A stretch of DNA of 9,981 nucleotides from Ignavibacteriales bacterium (GTDB taxonomy: Bacteria; Bacteroidota; Ignavibacteria; Ignavibacteriales; Melioribacteraceae), in assembly GCA_020059785.1 (NCBI GenBank), contig JAGVBL010000110.1:1-9981 (forward strand), written 5' to 3'. This document shows positions 6,451-9,981 of this stretch, in pieces. The position numbers and the translations under genes are program-made. Numbering within the stretch: position 1 is the stretch's first letter; every line of letters begins with the position of its first letter. The notes below the pieces were generated by a model, which was given only the letters and a program-made list of their open reading frames with translations, made no database searches and was not told the DNA's origin.

Positions 6451-6514
6451 TGGTTGTTTGGTTGCATTGATGATAAGGGTTCTTGTCCTTCGGCAAGCTC
6501 AGGACTAAAGATTC
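6421..6514 (+). repeat. 94-bp direct repeat, copy 1 (left of the toxin-antitoxin pair)
   Basis: This copy matches 7102-7195 at a constant offset of 681 bp with no net indel. It is near-identical at both ends (GTAACGGG at the start, TCTTGTCCTTCGGCAAG near the end) and diverged in the middle. It contains a small hairpin, GTCCT (6485-6489) with AGGAC (6501-6505). The core TCCTTCGGCAAGCTCAGGA resembles a motif common in intergenic DNA of many genomes. Confidence 0.75.
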
Positions 6515-6533
6515 CCGCCAAAAAGACGGCGGG
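6514..6533. repeat. GC-rich hairpin
   Basis: CCCGCC (6514-6519) and GGCGGG (6528-6533) form a perfect 6-bp stem with an 8-base loop, which stands out in AT-rich DNA. It follows the DUF2283 gene by about 60 bp on the minus strand. No T-run follows on either strand, so a REP-like element is more likely than an intrinsic terminator. Confidence 0.5.
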
Positions 6534-6591
6534 CAAGCTTAGTTCTTAGTTCTGAGTTAAAGAGTAAATAATAATTAGTCGGCTTACTATC

Positions 6592-6810
6592 TTAAGCAGA
6601 AGCCTTCAGAAAATCGGGAGAAATTTGATAAGAGAACAAGGAATTCAAAGATATTTTTTTACTGGCATCTAATAATTCTATGCCGAGAATATTCCCCTCT
6701 TTGGTTACATCGATATTAATACCTTCTTTAACTTCAATAACTCCATCAGCTTTACCTTCTGAAATTTCTATATAAACAGCATCAGCTTCTTTATCATATG
6801 ATACTTTCAT
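6592..6810 (-). CDS. DUF2283 protein, putative antitoxin
   Basis: The 72-residue product has the full DUF2283 pattern: YDKEADAVYIEIS (residues 5-17), then VIEVKEGINIDVTKEGNILGIELLDASK (20-50). It is small, cytoplasmic and lacks membrane segments. It begins two bases after the stop of the DUF4258 gene (TAA, one spacer base, ATG), so the two are co-transcribed and probably translationally coupled. A clear GGAG (6822-6819), 8 bases before the ATG, fixes the start and lies inside the end of the upstream gene. DUF4258-DUF2283 pairs recur in bacterial genomes and are usually treated as candidate type II toxin-antitoxin systems. That role has not been shown for this pair. Confidence 0.88.
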   Translation of the reverse strand: MKVSYDKEADAVYIEISEGKADGVIEVKEGINIDVTKEGNILGIELLDASKKISLNSLFSYQISPDFLKASA

Positions 6811-6811
6811 T

Positions 6812-7048
6812 TTAGTTTCTCCTTTTCAATGGATAACATGATATTACAATTAACTGATCATTTTTCTTCTTACAAATAACCTTTAAAGGATACTCATTGC
6901 CATTTTTGGAGCTAATATAAATAATTTTCCCATCATCGGTATAATGTGCTTCAAGTGTTTCAATAATATTAATAATCGTTTCTTCAGGTATACTATATAA
7001 CTTCATTCGTTGTTTACTATGCCGTGTAAATTTAATATTATGGCGCAT
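6812..7048 (-). CDS. DUF4258 protein, putative toxin
   Basis: The 78-residue basic protein fits DUF4258. Its N-terminal FTRHSKQRMKLYSIPEETI (residues 7-25) matches the family's H-x3-R-x5-I-x3 helix pattern. Strands KIIYISSKNGNEYPLKVICKK and QLIVISCYPLK follow. The fold is thought to be related to RelE/BrnT-like toxins; His10 and Arg14 are the conserved polar residues. The gene is immediately upstream of the DUF2283 gene, the usual order for this pair. The ATG at 7048 has no obvious Shine-Dalgarno site; TATAAT lies directly before it on the minus strand and could be a promoter of a near-leaderless transcript, or chance. The pair lies between the two copies of a 94-bp direct repeat. Confidence 0.85.
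   Translation of the reverse strand: MRHNIKFTRHSKQRMKLYSIPEETIINIIETLEAHYTDDGKIIYISSKNGNEYPLKVICKKKNDQLIVISCYPLKRRN
6819..6826 (-). promoter_or_regulatory. Ribosome binding site of the DUF2283 gene
   Basis: AAAAGGAG on the minus strand ends 8 bases before the ATG at 6810. It is embedded in the last codons of the DUF4258 gene. It is one of the few clear Shine-Dalgarno sites in the window. Confidence 0.65.
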
Positions 7049-7090
7049 ATTATATCACGAAGTTTATTGGAACATTGATAAAGTTAACAA

Positions 7091-7400
7091 TAACGAGATA
7101 TGTAACGGGTAACGGGTTGTCTATTGTAGCTTGATTGCTTGGTTGCATGGTGAATAATGGCTCTTGTCCTTCGGCAAGTTCAGGACTTAAGGTTCGTAGT
7201 TGTGACAAAGTAACAAAGTGACAAAGAGAGTGAACGGTAAACGGAGGACAGATGACGGAAGACGGAATTCGGGACCAGTAATCAGTAAACTGTAATCAGT
7301 GATCTGCGAACAGGAATCGGAAGACGGATGATGGAATCGTACAGGATAGATCCTGGAATAATGGAATTTTGGAATAATGGAATATTGGGATACTGGTATT
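7091..7400 (+). repeat. Word-repeat array D (3' flank of second S23 gene)
   Basis: The array starts with GTAACGGGTAACGGG, includes the second 94-bp direct repeat, then ACAAAGTAACAAAG (7205-7218), the block shared with array A (7230-7296), and two copies of TGGAATAATGGAA (7354-7366, 7370-7382). The last word is the perfect reverse complement of 7850-7862 on the other side of the S23 gene. No gene is supported here. Confidence 0.85.
7102..7195 (+). repeat. 94-bp direct repeat, copy 2 (right of the toxin-antitoxin pair)
   Basis: This is the partner of 6421-6514. The hairpin is kept here: GTCCT (7166-7170) with AGGAC (7182-7186). The GC-rich hairpin that follows copy 1 is absent. Confidence 0.75.
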
Positions 7401-7814
7401 TCAATCGATGAATGAATCATGCCATTCGCCAACTTTTTGTTTTTGCTGTAATGATTTTATTAGACTAATCAGTTCATTTTCAACTTTGTAATGCAATTCA
7501 TCAAATTTATCGAAATCATTGTCATTTAATATTTGAACTGTCTTAAACGAAATCATTCCTGAAAATAATTCGCCGCATGAACCCAAACTGATATTTAAAA
7601 AATTCAAATATTCCTTCAAATTTTTTCGGCAATATCCTTCTGCAATATTACGGGAAATACTATGTGCTGCATCAAGGATATTATTTCTGCTCTTTGAAAA
7701 CTCATACGAAAAATCTTTTGTTATATAATAGACTAACTTATAGAGTTCAATTGAATCATTCCATACATTCAGCTTTGTAAAACCCCTATTTATATTTCTT
7801 CTTTTCACTTCCAT
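7401..7814 (-). CDS. S23 (23S rRNA IVS-type) four-helix-bundle protein
   Basis: The 137-residue product keeps the family core intact: LNVWNDSIELYKLVYYIT (helix 1, from residue 15), ISRNIAEGYCRKN (from residue 53), then EYLNFLNISLGSCGEL and a C-terminal helix rich in Glu and Lys. It has no signal peptide or membrane segment. It is slightly longer than typical members because of about ten N-terminal residues (MEVKRRNINRG); a start inside this stretch is possible. The DNA for Asn-Ile-Ala-Glu-Gly (AATATTGCAGAAGGA) is almost the same as the site interrupted in the broken paralogue but is uninterrupted here. Inverted word arrays D and E flank the gene. Family members include proteins encoded in 23S rRNA intervening sequences and Avd of diversity-generating retroelements. 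No reverse transcriptase or rRNA is present here. Confidence 0.88.
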   Translation of the reverse strand: MEVKRRNINRGFTKLNVWNDSIELYKLVYYITKDFSYEFSKSRNNILDAAHSISRNIAEGYCRKNLKEYLNFLNISLGSCGELFSGMISFKTVQILNDNDFDKFDELHYKVENELISLIKSLQQKQKVGEWHDSFID

Positions 7815-7824
7815 TTTAAAATCT

Positions 7825-7905
7825 CAGGTTTCTTCCCACCATTCCATCTTTCCATTATTCCATCTTTCCATATTTCCTCGTTACTTTGTTTCTTTGTTAC
7901 ACTTT
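7825..7905 (-). repeat. Word-repeat array E (5' flank of second S23 gene, inverted)
   Basis: TTCCATTATTCCA (7850-7862), GTTACTTTGT (7880-7889) and CTTTGTTAC (7892-7900) are perfect reverse complements of words in array D, in nested order around the S23 gene. The last bases overlap the stop of the DUF3307-like gene. Confidence 0.8.
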
Positions 7906-8659
7906 ACTCTGATACATACTTAGAGATCCAGTTGAATGTGAGTCCCACGCAAATAGCAAGGAGGAAGCTGATCATAGTTCCGATTATAATATATTCAGAT
8001 TCTTTACGGTTATCGGGATTAGATAATTCTCCGAAGCGGAAAATTGATTTAGCGGCAATAAGGAAGCCGACCGCAGAAAAGTTACCCGATATAATAAACA
8101 AGAGGATTAAAGTTCTTTCGAGAGATCCGATAATGCGTCCTCCGTTAATAAATCCCCTTTTAGAATCATCGTTACCGATTTGCACAAGAAGTGGGCTAAC
8201 CGACAGGTCTACCAGAAGTGCACCGAACCGGGTAACGAGAATAATAGCAGAGAGAAAAATTAAAAAATAGAAATAATTTGTACCGAACAAGTAAATCCAG
8301 TAAGAGATTTCCGATAGTGCTGAATTATAATTATAATCAATATAGAGAGCAGCAAGTAAAATTGTAATTAAATGAAATGCCTGATCAGCGATAAAGAGAA
8401 TTAACGGTTTATTAATTTTTTCAGCGAGTTTGATTTTAATAAAATCGATTATTCCGTGTGCGGCAAAGAATACAACGGGCAGAATCCAGAATGAGAATGC
8501 ACCGGTAATAAGATAGAGAATTGAAGAAGTAATTAAGAGATGTTTAATGAACTGGACCGGTTTATGTTTTGATGATGCCATTGAGCTGGATTGAAGAAGG
8601 AAGTCGCTTATAAGGTGCGAAGCAGTAAGTGATGCAATAAAATAATAGGTTAAATTCAT
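7904..8659 (-). CDS. DUF3307-family integral membrane protein
   Basis: The 251-residue protein has about six hydrophobic segments (roughly 5-22, 41-66, 86-108, 126-148, 180-204, 224-245). The N-terminal half matches DUF3307: SHLISDFLLQ (14-23), a membrane His in KHLLIT (39-44), AAHGIIDFIKIKL (66-78) and ADQAFHLITILL (91-102). The repeated polar residues (His15, Asp19, His68, Asp72, Asp92, His96) inside hydrophobic helices are a family feature. The second half has GRIIGSLERTLILL and GFLIAAKSIFRFGEL (198-212), which recurs in longer members. The function is unknown. It follows the SatD-like gene by 47 bp, and I recall this pairing in other genomes. An 11-bp direct repeat, TTACAAGTGAT on the plus strand (8678-8688, 8707-8717), sits in the gap and includes the SatD stop. 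Confidence 0.85.
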   Translation of the reverse strand: MNLTYYFIASLTASHLISDFLLQSSSMASSKHKPVQFIKHLLITSSILYLITGAFSFWILPVVFFAAHGIIDFIKIKLAEKINKPLILFIADQAFHLITILLAALYIDYNYNSALSEISYWIYLFGTNYFYFLIFLSAIILVTRFGALLVDLSVSPLLVQIGNDDSKRGFINGGRIIGSLERTLILLFIISGNFSAVGFLIAAKSIFRFGELSNPDNRKESEYIIIGTMISFLLAICVGLTFNWISKYVSE

Positions 8660-8706
8660 TTAAGCGAAAAGATCCAGTTACAAGTGATTAATATTGTTTT
8701 ATATAA

Positions 8707-9354
8707 TTACAAGTGATATAGCTTGTTTTCGAAATATTCAACCGTTGAAAGGATAGAATTCCACCCGGAATTAATAAGGTGGAGACTGATGCTCTGCTGG
8801 CTGATACGGGGTTTCCAGAGTTTAGAAATTTGAGATTGATTCAACCCTGATAGTGCATAGAAGAGAGCGAGTGATTGTTTAGGAGTAGTTTTTGAAAGAA
8901 TAAAATCGAGAAGATTAATAATTACTTTCATATAATCGGCACTTAAATGTTCCGGCAGAGAGATTGAGATTGAATCATTCATAATATCCAGATTGCGTCC
9001 TGAGGTTCTGAACGCATCTCCGTCGCTTTGTGAAAGTTTGTTTTTATTTATAAAATCGACTGTGCCAACTGCAACAGAGAGGCGTGAATTAATACTTTTA
9101 AATTGAGAGCCGGATTTAAGGATCATTTTAAGAGCGACAGCAATTCTAAGTGAATCGGCCGGGTTATTAACGAGTAATTGGAATCGATCGCCGCTATAGA
9201 GTTCAACTTGTGAAAGTGAAGAATCCTTAAAATACTTTTTCAATATATTATAATAAGCATTCAGGGCATCCGGTAGTTTTTTCCGTTCGGATTTTGTAAG
9301 TAGTGACGAATCAATTATATCGCCGGTAATTACTGCGTAAAATTTAGTGGACAT
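8707..9354 (-). CDS. SatD-like protein
   Basis: The 215-residue cytoplasmic protein matches the SatD family, named from the acid-tolerance (SAT) operon of Streptococcus mutans. Visible family features are AVITGDIIDS (residues 7-16), VELYSGDRFQLL (50-61), LSVAVGTVD (92-100) and DGDAFRTSGR (111-120). The arrangement loosely resembles a nucleotide-cyclase-like fold, but no activity is established. The C-terminal part, YALSGLNQSQISKLW followed by ISQQSISLHL (166-193), looks like a helix-turn-helix, so DNA binding is possible. The gene precedes a DUF3307-like membrane protein by 47 bp in the same direction, probably as one transcript. A sensor or regulator for that membrane partner is a reasonable inference. 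The ATG at 9354 is followed directly by the first strand; no clear ribosome binding site is seen. Confidence 0.8.
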   Translation of the reverse strand: MSTKFYAVITGDIIDSSLLTKSERKKLPDALNAYYNILKKYFKDSSLSQVELYSGDRFQLLVNNPADSLRIAVALKMILKSGSQFKSINSRLSVAVGTVDFINKNKLSQSDGDAFRTSGRNLDIMNDSISISLPEHLSADYMKVIINLLDFILSKTTPKQSLALFYALSGLNQSQISKLWKPRISQQSISLHLINSGWNSILSTVEYFENKLYHL

Positions 9355-9360
9355 TTAGTT

Positions 9361-9420
9361 CTGGGTTCGTAGTTATTGGTTAGTTCAAGTAAAAAGTAAA
9401 AGGGAAAAAGTAAAAAGTGG
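9361..9420 (+). repeat. Word-repeat array F (3' flank of third S23 gene)
   Basis: This is a short array of AAGTAAAAGGG and AAAAAGTAAAAAG words. The 12-mer at 9406-9417 is the perfect reverse complement of 9802-9813 beyond the S23 gene. TTCGTAGTT (9366-9374) also occurs in array D. Confidence 0.65.
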
Positions 9421-9438
9421 TTTTAATACTGTGCATAA

Positions 9439-9795
9439 TTATTTTGTTTTAAAGACTATTGTCCCGAGTATTTTCTTCAATTCTTCTGATTCTTTTATTA
9501 ACAATTCAGTTTCAGTTTCATCAAGAGGCACTAATTCCATTTCTTTGATTATTCTTAGCCAATAGTTTGTTTCACGCATCTCTTTTAGTGAAATATTTAC
9601 TTTATTGTTAAAATCGGATTTCGAAGAACCAGCTTGTGCTTCTTCGTAATTTGCTCCGGAAGAAGTTGATGATTTTGATAACTGGTAGATTATTACTCTA
9701 TTTGATTCTGTAAATTTTATCTTTCTTAATAACTTCAAAACATTTATAACAAACTCAAATAATCTTTCAGATAATTTATTTTTCGATCCTTCCAT
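9439..9795 (-). CDS. S23 (23S rRNA IVS-type) four-helix-bundle protein
   Basis: With the start at ATG 9795 the product has 118 residues, the standard family length. It carries the second common S23 pattern: LSERLFEFVINVLKLLRKI, then IIYQLSKSSTSSGANYEEAQAGSSKSDF (family form SGTSIGANIEEA), KVNISLKEMRETNYWLRIIKE, and a final helix ELLIKESEELKKILGTIV. An upstream ATG at 9828 would add eleven residues (KEKGKSKKAK between the two Met) that are only the translated word array G, so the internal start is preferred. The protein is probably cytoplasmic. The gene lies between a nucleotide-sugar dehydrogenase (stop 59 bp upstream) and the SatD-like gene, flanked by inverted arrays F and G. Confidence 0.87.
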   Translation of the reverse strand: MEGSKNKLSERLFEFVINVLKLLRKIKFTESNRVIIYQLSKSSTSSGANYEEAQAGSSKSDFNNKVNISLKEMRETNYWLRIIKEMELVPLDETETELLIKESEELKKILGTIVFKTK

Positions 9796-9828
9796 TTTTG
9801 CCTTTTTACTTTTGCCTTTTTCCTTCAC
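9796..9828 (-). repeat. Word-repeat array G (5' flank of third S23 gene, inverted)
   Basis: CTTTTTACTTTT (9802-9813) with CCTTTTTCCTT (9815-9825) mirrors array F on the opposite strand. The array runs into the start of the S23 gene. Confidence 0.6.
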
Positions 9829-9853
9829 CTACTGAGCTATAAACCAATCCAGA

Positions 9854-9981
9854 TTACGCTTTAAAGATTTTTTGTCTACGAATACCCTTTCTTTCAAACA
9901 CATTCCTCGTATCAACAATAAGCTTCGAGTTATCGGCTAATAACTGGTAATCGATGGAATCGTGGTCAGTGGAGATGAGGA
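9854..9981 (-). CDS. C-terminal end of a UDP/GDP-sugar dehydrogenase (5' part outside window)
   Basis: The last 41 codons of a gene entering from the right are visible. They read LISTDHDSIDYQLLADNSK, then LIVDTRNVFERKG, ending KIFKA and TAA at 9856-9854. The TDH...DY...LIVDTRN pattern is the conserved tail of the UDP-glucose/GDP-mannose dehydrogenase family, most like the WecC/WbpA type that oxidises UDP-GlcNAc or UDP-ManNAc to the uronic acid. The substrate cannot be told from this fragment. It indicates that the polysaccharide locus continues to the right of the accessory stretch. Confidence 0.85.
   Translation of the reverse strand, partial: LISTDHDSIDYQLLADNSKLIVDTRNVFERKGIRRQKIFKA

Noticed and set aside
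6514..6533. Intrinsic terminator after the DUF2283 gene
   Set aside because: The stem is GC-rich, but neither strand has a T-run after it; a REP-like hairpin fits better.
6150..6536. Two overlapping open frames of 128 and 112 codons in array C
   Set aside because: Both follow the 51-bp tandem unit and other repeat words; no domain, no ribosome binding site, and the frames differ only by reading phase.
7187..7432. Open frame of 81 codons on the minus strand
   Set aside because: It reads through array D and overlaps the end of a real S23 gene in another frame.
7401..7814. Avd of a diversity-generating retroelement
   Set aside because: The S23 fold is shared, but there is no reverse transcriptase, template repeat or variable target gene in the window.
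3434..7905. CRISPR array
   Set aside because: The repeat words vary in length, order and spacing, with no constant repeat and unique spacers, and no cas gene is seen.
9796..9828. Upstream start of the third S23 gene at 9828
   Set aside because: The extra residues are lysine-rich translation of array G; ATG 9795 gives the normal family length.
9826..9850. tRNA-like D-arm (TAGCTCAGTAGGT on the minus strand)
   Set aside because: Only the D-arm-like part is present. No acceptor, anticodon or T arm follows, since array G and the S23 gene come next.

Overview
Organism and style. The window is AT-rich. All 13 supported genes or gene remnants lie on the minus strand. Several genes lack a clear Shine-Dalgarno site. 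The gene set (GDP-sugar enzymes, S23-type four-helix-bundle genes, a small GIY-YIG protein, a DUF4258/DUF2283 pair, an AAA ATPase with a DUF4143-like end, SatD next to DUF3307) and the word-like intergenic repeats suggest a Bacteroidota/Chlorobiota-type bacterium, perhaps an Ignavibacteria relative. This assignment is inference.

Layout, read right to left in the direction of transcription. The last 41 codons of a nucleotide-sugar dehydrogenase (9981-9854) are followed by about 6 kb of accessory DNA: an S23 gene (9795-9439), a SatD-like protein (9354-8707), a DUF3307-like membrane protein (8659-7904), a second S23 gene (7814-7401), a putative toxin-antitoxin pair (7048-6592), an ATPase (5995-4703) and a third S23 gene that is broken (4386-3744). 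The broken gene is split by a 289-bp element that carries little more than a GIY-YIG nuclease gene. After this come sugar genes again: a GDP-mannose 3,5-epimerase (3388-2426), GDP-mannose 4,6-dehydratase (2371-1283), a GDP-L-fucose-synthase-like enzyme (1283-351) and the start of a small cupin (351-1). The last three are coupled by one-base stop/start overlaps.

How they work together. gme, gmd and the fcl-like gene all act on GDP-mannose or its products. They would supply GDP-L-galactose or GDP-L-gulose and a GDP-6-deoxyhexose for a surface polysaccharide. The accessory stretch sits inside this sugar locus and looks like a site of accumulation for small selfish or stress genes.

Most striking structure. 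Intergenic regions are built from recurring short words (AGTAACAAAG, GTAATCAGTAA, GGAATAATGG, AAGTAAAAAGG). The orientation of these arrays flips across each of the three S23 genes, so each gene lies in the loop of an imperfect, nested inverted repeat. S23 proteins were first known from intervening sequences in 23S rRNA, which also have inverted-repeat stems. The free-standing modules here look like relatives of that arrangement; that link is inference. The GIY-YIG element has 16-bp imperfect terminal inverted repeats and is inserted exactly at the conserved S23 codons for Asn-Ile-Ala-Glu-Gly.
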